This document shows, piece after piece, positions 24,317 to 32,439 of a DNA stretch of 64,000 nucleotides. The stretch covers positions 124,001 through 188,000 of the forward strand of contig NZ_LGYE01000006.1 in assembly GCF_001262495.1 (NCBI RefSeq). The letters are read 5' to 3'. The DNA is from Microbacterium sp. GCS4 (lineage in GTDB: Bacteria; Actinomycetota; Actinomycetes; Actinomycetales; Microbacteriaceae). Numbering within the stretch: position 1 is the stretch's first letter; every line of letters starts with the position of its first letter. A program made the translations under genes and the position numbers. Under the pieces are notes generated by a model. The model had not been told where the DNA came from. It did no database searches and saw only the letters and a list, made by a program, of their open reading frames with translations.

Positions 24317-24377
24317 TTTCGAATCGCTCGATGTGCGACTTTCGGGTTCGGATCGTTGCACATCAAGCGATTCGAAA
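24317..24377. repeat. Long inverted repeat between znuB and zur
   Basis: 23-bp arms (starting TTTCGAATCGCT and ending AGCGATTCGAAA) differ at only two positions and enclose a 15-nt loop. It begins 12 nt after the znuB stop, so it could end the znu transcript. Its length is greater than a normal terminator, so a small dispersed palindrome is another possibility. Confidence 0.75.
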
Positions 24378-24388
24378 GCGGAGTGGGA

Positions 24389-25267
24389 CTACGCCCGTAC
24401 CCGCCGCACCCCGCCGCGCACGCGCTGCACGATCCAGCACACGACGTAGATCGTGAACGACAGGGTCGTGATGTACGGGCTGACCGGGAGGGTTCCGGCG
24501 AGCGCGAGCAGGATGCCGCCCACCGCCGACACGAATCCGAACAGAGCCGCGAGCAGCGGCACGGCGACGGGTCCGGCGGTCACGCGCATCGCGGCGGCGG
24601 CGGGCGTCACGAGCAGCGCCATGACGAGCAGCGCTCCGATGATGTGCACGCTGACCGCCACGATGAGGCCCAGCAGCACCATGAACAGCAGGCTCACGGC
24701 GCGCGTCGGCACGCCGCGGGCAGCCGCGGACTCCGGATCGAGCGAGTCGAAGCGCAGCGGGTTCCACATGAGCAGCAGGCCCAGCAGGACGACGATGCTG
24801 ATGCCGAGCAGCCAGCCGAGGTCGGGGCTCGACACCGAGACGATCTGTCCCGTGAGCAGGCTGAACCGGTTGGCGCTGCGCCCCTCGTAGAGCGACAGGA
24901 ACAGGATGCCGAGGCCGAGACCGAACGGCATGAGCACGCCCACGATGGAGTTGCGATCGCGCGCCTTCGACCCGAGTATGCCGATGAGCATCGCCGCGAC
25001 CAGTGCTCCGCCGAGCGAGCCCGCGACGACGCTGCCGCCGAACAGCAGGGCGGCCGCCGCGCCGGCGAACGACAGCTCGCTCACGCCGTGCACCGCGAAG
25101 GCGAGGTCGCGCTGCATCACGAAGACGCCGATGAGGCCGCCGACGATGCCGAGCACGGCGCCCGCGATGATCGAGTTCGACAGCAGCGCGACGAGGTCGC
25201 CGTAGTCCTGGAACGAGAAGACGTCGCTCCAGTCCACGGCCGACACGATGCCGGTCACGGCGGTCAC
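24389..25267 (-). CDS. znuB: Zinc ABC transporter permease
   Basis: A 292-residue ABC-3 family (ZnuB/TroC) permease with about eight to nine spans. Family landmarks are FVMQRDLAFAVHGVSELSFAGAAAALLFG near residue 52, SLYEGRSANRFSLLTGQI and VHIIGALLVMALLVTPAAAA near 210. It forms the membrane channel for ZnuA-delivered metal. GTG start at 25267 overlaps the TGA of znuC (GTGA). It is last in znuA-znuC-znuB. Confidence 0.9.
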   Translation of the reverse strand: MTAVTGIVSAVDWSDVFSFQDYGDLVALLSNSIIAGAVLGIVGGLIGVFVMQRDLAFAVHGVSELSFAGAAAALLFGGSVVAGSLGGALVAAMLIGILGSKARDRNSIVGVLMPFGLGLGILFLSLYEGRSANRFSLLTGQIVSVSSPDLGWLLGISIVVLLGLLLMWNPLRFDSLDPESAAARGVPTRAVSLLFMVLLGLIVAVSVHIIGALLVMALLVTPAAAAMRVTAGPVAVPLLAALFGFVSAVGGILLALAGTLPVSPYITTLSFTIYVVCWIVQRVRGGVRRVRA

Positions 25268-26106
25268 GCGGCGCCCTCGTGGTCGTGATCGTGATGCGGC
25301 TCGGCGTCGGGCACGCCGACGACCACGAGCCGGTCGCCGGCGCGGAGCACGAACACGGGCGTGCCGTACAGCTCGGTCAGCACGCGCGTCTGCAGCACCT
25401 CCTCCGGGGTGCCGAGCGCGAAGCGGCCACCGGCGATGTAGAGGATGCGGTCGACACGACCGAGGATCGGGTTGATGTCGTGCGTGACGAACAGCACCGC
25501 GGCGTCGCGCTCGCGCCTCTGGCGGTCGATGATGTCGGTCACGGCGACCTGGTTCGCGAGGTCGAGATTCGACAGGGGTTCGTCGCACAGCAGCAGCACG
25601 GGCTCGTCGGCGAGAGCCTGCCCCACCCGCAGTCGCTGCTGCTCCCCGCCCGACAGCAGTCCGACCCGGCGGTCGGCGAAGTGCGCGGCGCCGACGGACT
25701 CGAGAAGTCGATCCACCTTGGCGCGGTCGCCGCGGTGCGGCACCGGGAACCCGAAGCGACTGCCCTGCACGCCCAGGGCGACGAGGTCGCGTGCCCGCAT
25801 GCTCGTGTCGGGGGCGAGGGAGCGCTGCTGCGGCACGTAGCCGATGCGACGGTTGCCCTTGCGGACCGCTCCACCGGCGACCCGGATCTCACCCGAGGAC
25901 AGGGGCTGCAGACCCAGGATGCTGCGCAGCAGCGTGGTCTTGCCCGAGCCAGAAGGGCCGAGCACGGCGAGGAACTCCCCCGGCTCGACGGTCAGGTCGA
26001 GACCGGACCATAGTTCGCGGTCACCGCGCTGCAAGGCGGCGCCGCGCACCTCCAGAACGGGGGTGCGCGGCGCGGTGCCTGCGTTCGTGTCGGCGGCGCC
26101 GCTCAC
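25264..26106 (-). CDS. znuC: Zinc ABC transporter ATP-binding protein
   Basis: A 280-residue ABC ATPase. Walker A GPSGSGKTTLL (about 48-58), Q-loop YVPQQRSL, signature LSGGEQQRLRVGQAL, Walker B VLLLCDEPLSNLD and switch His in VLFVTHDINP. The C-terminal tail ends in HHDHDHEG, His-rich, common in zinc ATPases. GTG start at 26106 overlaps the stop of znuA. It energises zinc import at the cytoplasmic face. Confidence 0.92.
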   Translation of the reverse strand: MSGAADTNAGTAPRTPVLEVRGAALQRGDRELWSGLDLTVEPGEFLAVLGPSGSGKTTLLRSILGLQPLSSGEIRVAGGAVRKGNRRIGYVPQQRSLAPDTSMRARDLVALGVQGSRFGFPVPHRGDRAKVDRLLESVGAAHFADRRVGLLSGGEQQRLRVGQALADEPVLLLCDEPLSNLDLANQVAVTDIIDRQRRERDAAVLFVTHDINPILGRVDRILYIAGGRFALGTPEEVLQTRVLTELYGTPVFVLRAGDRLVVVGVPDAEPHHDHDHEGAA

Positions 26107-27137
26107 GACTCGAGCGCGTCGGCGAGGCTCTGGATCGCGTCACTCATCCATTCAGAGTACGACGATCCGTCGGGGAGCAGCTCCGTGAAGGCGACGACCG
26201 GGATGCCGGCGTCCTTCGCGGCATCCTCCACGCGCTGCGTCTCCGGTCCGCCGGTCTGCGCGTTCGTGAGCACGGCCCTGACGTCGCCGGCCGAGATCAC
26301 GTCGAGCGTGGCGAGCAGAGTTACGGGCGCGACGTCCGTCCCCTCCTCGACCGACTCGGCGAAACCCTCGGGGGTCACGTCGGTGAGACCGGCGGCCTCC
26401 GCCAGGTAGCCGGGCACGGGCTCGGTGATGATGACGTTCGCGCCGCCTGCGCCGGTCTTGATGTTCTCGAGGTCGGACTCGAAGCCCTCCAGGTCGGCGA
26501 CGATCGCCTCAGCGTTCGCGGTGAAGTCGGCCTCGCCCTCGGGGTCGAGCTCGCTCAGCTCGTCGGCGATCGCCTCGGCGACGTGGATCATGGTGTGCGG
26601 GTCGAACCACACGTGCTCGTTGAAGCCCTCGATGTGGTCATGGCCCTCGTGACCGTCCTCGCCCTCGGCGTGGTCGTGGTCGTGGTCCTCCTCGGTGGCC
26701 TCGGCATCCGGCGCAGCGGTCTCCTCCGCGTGGTCGCCCTCATCGTCTGAGTGCTCGTGACCCTCGTTGCCCGGGTAGTCGTGCGAGTACTCGACGGCCG
26801 TGACGACGTGCGGGTCGTCGGCATCCTGCAGCAGGGTGTCGATGAACGCGTCGTAGCCGCCGCCGTTCTCGATCACGAGGTCGGCCTTCTGCACCGTGAG
26901 GCGGTCGCGGGCGGTGGCTTCGTAGGAGTGCGGGTCCTGCGTGACAGAGGTGATGATCGACTGGACGTCGATGCGGTCGCCGCCGATCTGCTGTGCGAGA
27001 GAGCCGTAGACGTTGGTGCTCGCGACGACCGTGATGCCGTCGTCGCCGCCCTCCCCCGCCGCGGGGGTGGAGGAGCATCCGGCCAGCGTCAGGGCGGCGA
27101 CGGATGCGAGGGCGAGGGCGAGCACGGGCTTCTTCAT
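26103..27137 (-). CDS. znuA: Zinc ABC transporter substrate-binding lipoprotein
   Basis: A 344-residue cluster A-I binding protein. Lipobox LTLAGC places Cys near residue 21. VVASTNVYGSLAQQIGGD and TSVTQDPHSYEATARDR supply the first metal ligand His; a long His/Asp/Glu-rich loop spans residues about 118-170 (DHDHDHAEGEDGHEGHDH), typical for zinc-specific ZnuA; HVWFDPHT gives the second His and LTNAQTGG the C-lobe part. It captures zinc outside the membrane. A perfect 15-bp Zur-type palindrome lies 20 nt before the ATG, so zinc should repress the operon. Confidence 0.93.
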   Translation of the reverse strand: MKKPVLALALASVAALTLAGCSSTPAAGEGGDDGITVVASTNVYGSLAQQIGGDRIDVQSIITSVTQDPHSYEATARDRLTVQKADLVIENGGGYDAFIDTLLQDADDPHVVTAVEYSHDYPGNEGHEHSDDEGDHAEETAAPDAEATEEDHDHDHAEGEDGHEGHDHIEGFNEHVWFDPHTMIHVAEAIADELSELDPEGEADFTANAEAIVADLEGFESDLENIKTGAGGANVIITEPVPGYLAEAAGLTDVTPEGFAESVEEGTDVAPVTLLATLDVISAGDVRAVLTNAQTGGPETQRVEDAAKDAGIPVVAFTELLPDGSSYSEWMSDAIQSLADALES

Positions 27138-27157
27138 GCCCTCACTCTACGCGCTAA

Positions 27158-27172
27158 TGATAACCGTTATCA
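27158..27172 (-). promoter_or_regulatory. Zur-type operator before znuA
   Basis: TGATAACCGTTATCA is a perfect 7-1-7 palindrome of the Fur/Zur box type. It lies 20 nt upstream of the znuA start codon, where binding by Zur would block transcription. The zur gene is 3 kb away. Confidence 0.8.
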
Positions 27173-27202
27173 AACTCGCAACTAGACCTGCTCACCCACC
27201 CC

Positions 27203-27269
27203 GGGGGCCGACACGCCAGATCGCGGCCGGATCCGTCGAAACGGTCCGACATCTGGCGTGTCGGCCCCC
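27203..27269. repeat. Long inverted repeat downstream of alpha-glucosidase gene
   Basis: GGGGGCCGACACGCCAGAT and ATCTGGCGTGTCGGCCCCC form perfect 19-bp arms around a 29-nt spacer. It begins 23 nt after the glucosidase stop and 31 nt before the Zur box. It may act as a terminator between the sugar and zinc operons; the large loop is unusual. Confidence 0.75.
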
Positions 27270-27292
27270 GAAGTGGAACGCGACGAAACGCG

Positions 27293-28984
27293 TCAGGCCA
27301 CGAGCCCCGCGGGAGCGATCCACACCGTCGAATCCGCAGGCACGGCGCCGTCGACGACTGCGCCGAGCACCACATCGCCCGCGGCCTCCCCGAGGTCGAA
27401 CGGCTCCGACCCGAAGTTCGTCACGATCTGCCAGCCGTTCGGTCGAGCGAAGCGCAGCACGTCGGCGCGGCCGGTCTCGATCCACTCGAGGCTCTCCTCG
27501 GTCTGCAGCAGGTGCCGCAGACGCAGCGCCTCCCGGTACAGCGTCAGCGTCGACGAGGGGTCGCCGTCCTCGGCATCCACCGCGTACTCGGCGAACCACG
27601 CCGGCTGCGGCAGGTGGGCCTCACTCGCGCCGAAGCCGAACGAGGGGCCGGATGCGGTCCACGGCAGCGGCACGCGGCATCCGTCCCGTCCGAGCCCGTC
27701 GAAGTCGGCTCCGCGGAAGAACGACGGGTCCTGTCGCTGTTCCGGTGCGATCTCGGCGACCTCCTGCAGGCCGAGCTCCTCGCCCTGGTACAGGTAGGTG
27801 CTGCCGGGAAGGCCGAGCAGCAGCAGCGTCGCGGCGTGGGCCCGGCGCAGACCGAGCTCGCGGTCGAGCTGGTCGGCGGGACCGCCGTCGCGCACCCATT
27901 CGACGCCCTGCTTCACGCCCTCGCGTCCGGCGAGCGGCGCGAGGCCGTACCGCGTGGCGTGGCGGGTCACGTCGTGGTTCGACAGCACCCAGGTCGTCGA
28001 CGACCCCGTGGCGCGCGCCTGGGCGAGATTGTCGGTGATGATCGTCCGGAAGGAGGGAGCGTCGAAGTCCGCCACGAGCAGGTCGAAGTTGAACGCCTGC
28101 CCCAGCCCCTCGGCCGAGGCGTAGCGGGCACGGCGCTCGGGCGTCGACACCCAGGCCTCTGCGACGGCCGTGCGAGGCGGGTCGTACTCGTTGAAGACCC
28201 GTCGCCACTCGGCGTACACCTCGTGCACGTCGTCGCGGTCGTGCAGCGGGTGGTTCCCGTCGTGCGGCAGCGCGTCGAGCGCGGCGCGGTCGGGCAGCGG
28301 CTCGCTGAGGTCCTTCGTGAGCATGTGCGCCACATCGATGCGGAATCCGTCGACACCGCGATCCGACCAGAAGCGCAGGGTCTTCAGGAAGTCCTCGCGC
28401 ACCTCGGGGTGGTCCCAGTTGAGGTCGGGCTGCTCGGGCGCGAAGCTGTGCAGGTACCACTGGCCGTCCTCGACGCGCTCCCACGCCGATCCGCCGAACG
28501 CGGCACCCCAGTCGGTCGGCGGCTCCGCGCCATCCGGCCCCGCGCCCTCACGGAAGATGTACCGCTCGCGCGCCGCCGAGCCGCGGCCCGCGGCGAGCGC
28601 CTCCCGGAACCACTCGTGCAGGTCGGACGAGTGGTTGGGAACGATGTCGACCACGACGCGGATGCCGCGGGCGTGCAGCGCCGCGACCATGTCGTCGAAG
28701 TCGTCGAGGGTCCCGAGCCGCGGGTCGACGTTCCGGTAGTCGGCGACGTCGTACCCGCCGTCGGCGAGCGCCGAGGGGTAGAACGGGCTCAGCCACACCG
28801 CATCGATGCCGAGCTCGGCGAGGTAGTCGGCGCGCGAGACGATGCCGGGGATGTCACCCAGGCCGTCGCCGTTCGCATCCGCGAAGCTGCGGGGGTAGAT
28901 CTGGTAGACGGCCGCCTGACGCCACCAGGCGGCGGCATCCGACGTGTGGTCGTTGCGGGTCTCGGTGAGAGTCGCATCGGTCAT
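27293..28984 (-). CDS. GH13 alpha-glucosidase / oligo-1,6-glucosidase type
   Basis: A 563-residue glycoside hydrolase of family 13. AAVYQIYPRSFADANGDGLGDIPGI is the start of the GH13 alpha-glucosidase subfamilies; DIVPNHSS is region I, GFRIDVAHML has the catalytic Asp, AVAEAWVS the acid/base Glu, and WVLSNHDVTRH the transition-state Asp. No signal peptide, so it acts in the cytoplasm on imported alpha-glucosides. It follows the ABC importer genes on the same strand with a 188-nt gap that holds a palindromic element, so it belongs to that catabolic set. The exact linkage preference cannot be read. Confidence 0.92.
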   Translation of the reverse strand: MTDATLTETRNDHTSDAAAWWRQAAVYQIYPRSFADANGDGLGDIPGIVSRADYLAELGIDAVWLSPFYPSALADGGYDVADYRNVDPRLGTLDDFDDMVAALHARGIRVVVDIVPNHSSDLHEWFREALAAGRGSAARERYIFREGAGPDGAEPPTDWGAAFGGSAWERVEDGQWYLHSFAPEQPDLNWDHPEVREDFLKTLRFWSDRGVDGFRIDVAHMLTKDLSEPLPDRAALDALPHDGNHPLHDRDDVHEVYAEWRRVFNEYDPPRTAVAEAWVSTPERRARYASAEGLGQAFNFDLLVADFDAPSFRTIITDNLAQARATGSSTTWVLSNHDVTRHATRYGLAPLAGREGVKQGVEWVRDGGPADQLDRELGLRRAHAATLLLLGLPGSTYLYQGEELGLQEVAEIAPEQRQDPSFFRGADFDGLGRDGCRVPLPWTASGPSFGFGASEAHLPQPAWFAEYAVDAEDGDPSSTLTLYREALRLRHLLQTEESLEWIETGRADVLRFARPNGWQIVTNFGSEPFDLGEAAGDVVLGAVVDGAVPADSTVWIAPAGLVA

Positions 28985-29046
28985 AGCGGGGTGGTGCTCC
29001 TTCTTCTTGTTGCGGTGGTTCGGGGAGTGGTCGTGCGGTTCTCGGC

Positions 29047-29159
29047 GCGTTTCGTCACTTCGTCTCGCTGCGCTCGCTCAGTACGGCGCTCGTCGCTGCG
29101 CTCCTCGCTCAACGACCGGGACTCAGAGGTCGTTGAGCGAGCGGGGCGAGACGAAACGC
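29047..29159. repeat. Palindromic repeat element between sugar permease and glucosidase genes
   Basis: Left part starts GCGTTTCGTC and runs to CTCAACGACC (29117); right part starts GGTCGTTGAGCGAGC (29128) and ends GAGACGAAACGC. The arms are inverse copies and can fold into a long stem. It is the same family as 13017-13228 and lies between co-oriented genes, so it could attenuate expression of the glucosidase relative to the transporter. Confidence 0.8.
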
Positions 29160-29172
29160 GCCGCATCCTCGA

Positions 29173-30051
29173 TCAGCCCTTGACGGCACCCTGCGTGACG
29201 CCCTCCATCACGAAGCGCTGCGTGAACAGGTACGCGAGGATCGCCGGCGCCATCGCCATGAGGTACGACGCGAAGGCGACGTTGTAGTTGTTGCTGAACT
29301 GGTTCTGGAAGAGGTTCTGCCGCACCGGGAGCGTCTGCAGCGCCGGGTCGGAGATGATGAGCGACGGCATCATGAAGTCGTTCCACGCGTACAGGAACGC
29401 GAAGATGCCGACCGTGGCGCTCATGGGCGCGAGCAGCGGGAAGATGAGCTGCCAGAACGTCTGCCACGTGGTCGCGCCGTCGATGCGGGCGCTCTCCTCG
29501 AGCTCCAGCGGGATCGACCGCAGGAACGCGGTGAACAGCAGCACGCTGAAGCTCAGCTGGAACATCGTGGCGAGGATGATCACGCCGAACGGGTTGTCGA
29601 GGCCGACGCGTCCGGTGAGCTGGATCTGCGGCAGCGCCACCACCGGGAACGGGATGAACATGGCCGCGAGCAGGTAGAAGAACGACCAGCGGAACAGCTT
29701 GCGGTCCCAGTTGCGCACGATCGCGTAGGAGGCGAACGCCGCGAGGACGATCGTCGCGCACACCGTGCCCGCGGTCACGAGCAGCGAGATGCCGGCGCCG
29801 ACGGGGAACTTCGTGAGGTTCCACGCCTCCACGAAGCCGTCGAGGCTGAACGGTGCGGGGAACGAGAAGGCGTTGCCGTCGACCGCCTGGCCCGTGGTCT
29901 TGAACGCCATCGAAATCGTCACGTACAGCGGTAGCAGCACCGTGACGGCGCACAGGATGAGGATGATCGTGCCCGACCAGTTGACGCGCTCCATGCGGAT
30001 GCGCGGCTTCTTGCCGGAGGAGGTGACGGTGGTGAGTGTCTGCGTCGACAT
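29173..30051 (-). CDS. Carbohydrate ABC transporter permease (MalG-type)
   Basis: A 292-residue CUT1-family permease with six predicted spans. The EAA loop is LPLELEESARIDGATTWQTFWQLIFPLLAP near residue 190, contacting the ATPase. It pairs with the MalF-like subunit encoded upstream (ATGA overlap at 30048-30051 region). The transporter operon has no ATPase gene; in actinobacteria a shared MsiK-type ATPase usually serves. The alpha-glucosidase downstream suggests import of an alpha-glucoside. Confidence 0.92.
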   Translation of the reverse strand: MSTQTLTTVTSSGKKPRIRMERVNWSGTIILILCAVTVLLPLYVTISMAFKTTGQAVDGNAFSFPAPFSLDGFVEAWNLTKFPVGAGISLLVTAGTVCATIVLAAFASYAIVRNWDRKLFRWSFFYLLAAMFIPFPVVALPQIQLTGRVGLDNPFGVIILATMFQLSFSVLLFTAFLRSIPLELEESARIDGATTWQTFWQLIFPLLAPMSATVGIFAFLYAWNDFMMPSLIISDPALQTLPVRQNLFQNQFSNNYNVAFASYLMAMAPAILAYLFTQRFVMEGVTQGAVKG

Positions 30052-31016
30052 CAGAGGGCGTTCCTTCCGCGGGTCAGCGAGAGCTGCAGCAGGGAGATGA
30101 GCACCGCGACGATGAAGAAGATCGTGGCGTTGGCCATCTGGTAGGCGTAGTCGCCGCCGTTGAAGCCGGCGATGATCGTCATGGCGACGCTGCGGGTCGC
30201 GGTGCCCGGTCCGCCGTTGGTCAGACCGACGATGATGTCGTAGGCGTTGAGGAAGCCCTTGAACCCGAGGATGACGTTGATCACGACGTAGCCCGCGACG
30301 AGCGGCACCGTGATGCGCATGAGCTGCTGCGTCTCGCTCGCGCCGTCGATGCTCGCGGCCTCGTACACATCGCCGGGCACCGACAGGAGACCGGCGATGT
30401 AGATGAGGAGCGTTCCGGGCGTCGCCTGCCAGGCCGTCACGATCACGATCGCGACCCAGGCGAGGTCGGGGTTCGCGAGCAGGCTCGTCTCGAGCCACGG
30501 GATGCCGGTAGCGGCGCCCGCGGCGGGGAGGGAGTTCGAGAACAGGAAGTTGAAGACGTAGGCGATGATGATGCCCGAGATCACCATCGGGATCACGAAG
30601 ATCGTGCGCAGCCCGGTCTTGAAGCGGATGCGGGAGGTCAGGCCCACCGCGAGCATGAACGCGATCACGTTGACGACGATCACGGTCGCGATCGAGAAGC
30701 CGAACGTGAAGAGGTAGCTCTGCAGGATCGACGGATCGCTGAACATCGCGATGTAGTTCGTGAGGCCGTTGAAGCTCCACTCGCCGATGCCGATCGAGTC
30801 GGTGAAGCTGAAGAAGATGCCCATGACGCCCGGCACCGTGATCGCGAGCGTGAACAGGATCAGCGTCGGCACGAGGAAGAAGTAGTAGATCGGCTCGACG
30901 CGTCGGCGCTTGTGCAGCGTGCGCGGTGCGCCGGTCACGATCGCGGTCGTGTCAGTCGTCGGGGTGTTCGGCTTCGTGAGGTTCGACACCGCGGGTGCCG
31001 GGGTGGCGTTCGTCAT
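30051..31016 (-). CDS. Carbohydrate ABC transporter permease (MalF-type)
   Basis: A 321-residue CUT1 permease subunit. The hydrophilic N-terminus of about 38 residues is followed by six to seven spans; VPGDVYEAASIDGASETQQLMRITVPLV is the EAA loop, and GFLNAYDIIVGLTNGGPGTATRSVAM is the conserved periplasm-side/TM5 segment of MalF-like proteins. ATG at 31016 overlaps the stop of the binding-protein gene, and its own stop overlaps the MalG-type start, so all three are coupled. Confidence 0.92.
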   Translation of the reverse strand: MTNATPAPAVSNLTKPNTPTTDTTAIVTGAPRTLHKRRRVEPIYYFFLVPTLILFTLAITVPGVMGIFFSFTDSIGIGEWSFNGLTNYIAMFSDPSILQSYLFTFGFSIATVIVVNVIAFMLAVGLTSRIRFKTGLRTIFVIPMVISGIIIAYVFNFLFSNSLPAAGAATGIPWLETSLLANPDLAWVAIVIVTAWQATPGTLLIYIAGLLSVPGDVYEAASIDGASETQQLMRITVPLVAGYVVINVILGFKGFLNAYDIIVGLTNGGPGTATRSVAMTIIAGFNGGDYAYQMANATIFFIVAVLISLLQLSLTRGRNAL

Positions 31017-32338
31017 GGCGTCGGCTCCTCTGCCTCGGCGGATGCGTTGTCCTGCGTGGTGGGGATCGGCGCGCGGAACGCGATGCGCGCCCAGTCGGCG
31101 TCCATGGTGCGCAGCGTCGACGCGGGCGAGGCGCCGAGCACCATCGCCTGCACGTAGTTGTTGAGCGGCAACGTCTTGGGGACGAGCACGGAGGGGCCCT
31201 GATAGATCTGCCCGTTGTCGTAGTACTCGATCATCCCCTCGATGCGCGGGTCGTCGGGGGCGGGAGCATCCGTCGTGGGCGTGAACCCGAGCTGCGAGGC
31301 GTTGTAGGCCTCGATGTTCTCGGGGAGGTAGAGGTACTCGAGGAAGTCGCGGGCGGCCTCCTGGTGGCGCGAGCCCTCGGGGATCATCGCCGCGAGGTCC
31401 ATGTTGACGCGCACGCCGAGGTCGGCGGGGTCGTCGGTCATCGGGAGCGGGAAGGTGCCGAGTGCGAGGTCGGGCGCGGTCTTGGCGATCTCGCTGAACG
31501 CCCACGGACCCTGCAGGTACATCGCGGCCTCGCCCTTCGAGAACGCGAGGTTGCCGTCGCCGTAGCCGCGGCTCGCGGCATCCGAGTTCGTGTAGTCGTT
31601 CGCGAGCTGCATCATGCGGTCCATGGGCTCGGCGAAGTCCTTCTCGAAGGAGACGGGCGAGTCGGCGCCGACGTCGGCGCCCTCTTCCGCCATCGAGTCG
31701 AAGAAGTCGATCACGTCGACCGAGCCGCCGGCGGTGTAGTCGTACCAGCCCTGCGCGACGGTCCAGTCGTCCTTGAAGGTCGCGTAGAACGGGTCGATCC
31801 CCGCGGCCTTCAATTGGTCGCAGACGGCGATCAGCTCGTCCCAGGTGGTGGGGACCTCGAGGCCCTGCTGGGCGAAGATGTCTTTGTTGTAGATGACGGA
31901 TGCCGCCATCACGGAGTACGGCAGAGCACTGGTGCGCCCCTCGCAGGATCCGTACTGGTCCATGAGCGGACCGAGGTCGTCGCGGATGCCGCTCGCGGCC
32001 TCGGTGCCGGAGAGGTCGGTGAGCGCGCAGCGCTGCACGAACCGGGCGATCTCGTAGTTGTAGTTGGCGAGCATGATGTCGGGCGGGTTGCCGCGGACGA
32101 AGCTCGCCGACACGACGTCGACGCCCGAGGTGTCGATCTCGACCTTCACGTCGTTCTGCGAGGCGTTGTAGTCCGCGACCAGCTGGGTCATGAACTCGAT
32201 CGCCTCGCGTTTGCTGAAGGTGAACCGGATGGTCTCGGCGCCGCCCGCCGAGGAGCAGGCCGTCAGCGCCGCGCCGACGAGCGCAAGCGTGGCGATTCCG
32301 GCTGCGACACGAGCCGGGCGTGGGGATCTCTCAGACAC
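31013..32338 (-). CDS. Sugar ABC transporter substrate-binding lipoprotein
   Basis: A 441-residue cluster B/D-type (SBP_bac_1) protein. Signal peptide with lipobox VGAALTAC (Cys about residue 28). Features of the CUT1 binding proteins are VPTTWDELIAVCDQLKAAGIDPF and GDGNLAFSKGEAAMYLQGPWAF, where the aromatic residue helps stack the sugar. It is the first gene of the transport operon, 101 nt from the divergently transcribed ROK regulator gene with a palindromic operator between them. Ligand most likely an alpha-glucoside, inferred from the linked GH13 gene. Confidence 0.92.
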   Translation of the reverse strand: MSERSPRPARVAAGIATLALVGAALTACSSAGGAETIRFTFSKREAIEFMTQLVADYNASQNDVKVEIDTSGVDVVSASFVRGNPPDIMLANYNYEIARFVQRCALTDLSGTEAASGIRDDLGPLMDQYGSCEGRTSALPYSVMAASVIYNKDIFAQQGLEVPTTWDELIAVCDQLKAAGIDPFYATFKDDWTVAQGWYDYTAGGSVDVIDFFDSMAEEGADVGADSPVSFEKDFAEPMDRMMQLANDYTNSDAASRGYGDGNLAFSKGEAAMYLQGPWAFSEIAKTAPDLALGTFPLPMTDDPADLGVRVNMDLAAMIPEGSRHQEAARDFLEYLYLPENIEAYNASQLGFTPTTDAPAPDDPRIEGMIEYYDNGQIYQGPSVLVPKTLPLNNYVQAMVLGASPASTLRTMDADWARIAFRAPIPTTQDNASAEAEEPTP

Positions 32339-32355
32339 CGTCGTCCTTTCGTCCT

Positions 32356-32391
32356 GTAAATCGCAAGACTAAATCTAGTGAGCGAATTTAC
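32356..32391. promoter_or_regulatory. Palindromic operator between sugar operon and ROK gene
   Basis: Outer arms GTAAAT/ATTTAC and inner arms ACTA/TAGT share one centre (between 32373 and 32374), giving a nested 36-bp symmetric site. It lies 18 nt upstream of the binding-protein ATG and 48 nt before the ROK start, a position suited to repress both. It is also the most AT-rich spot around. Confidence 0.6.
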
Positions 32392-32439
32392 TTCGATGAG
32401 GGGTACTCTCTCATCTGAACGAGAGTGAGGTCAAGACCC

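Noticed and set aside
24389-25588. Longer znuB frame starting at 25588
   Set aside because: The added N-terminus is Arg-rich antisense-type sequence overlapping znuC; the GTG at 25267 with GTGA overlap gives the normal permease start.
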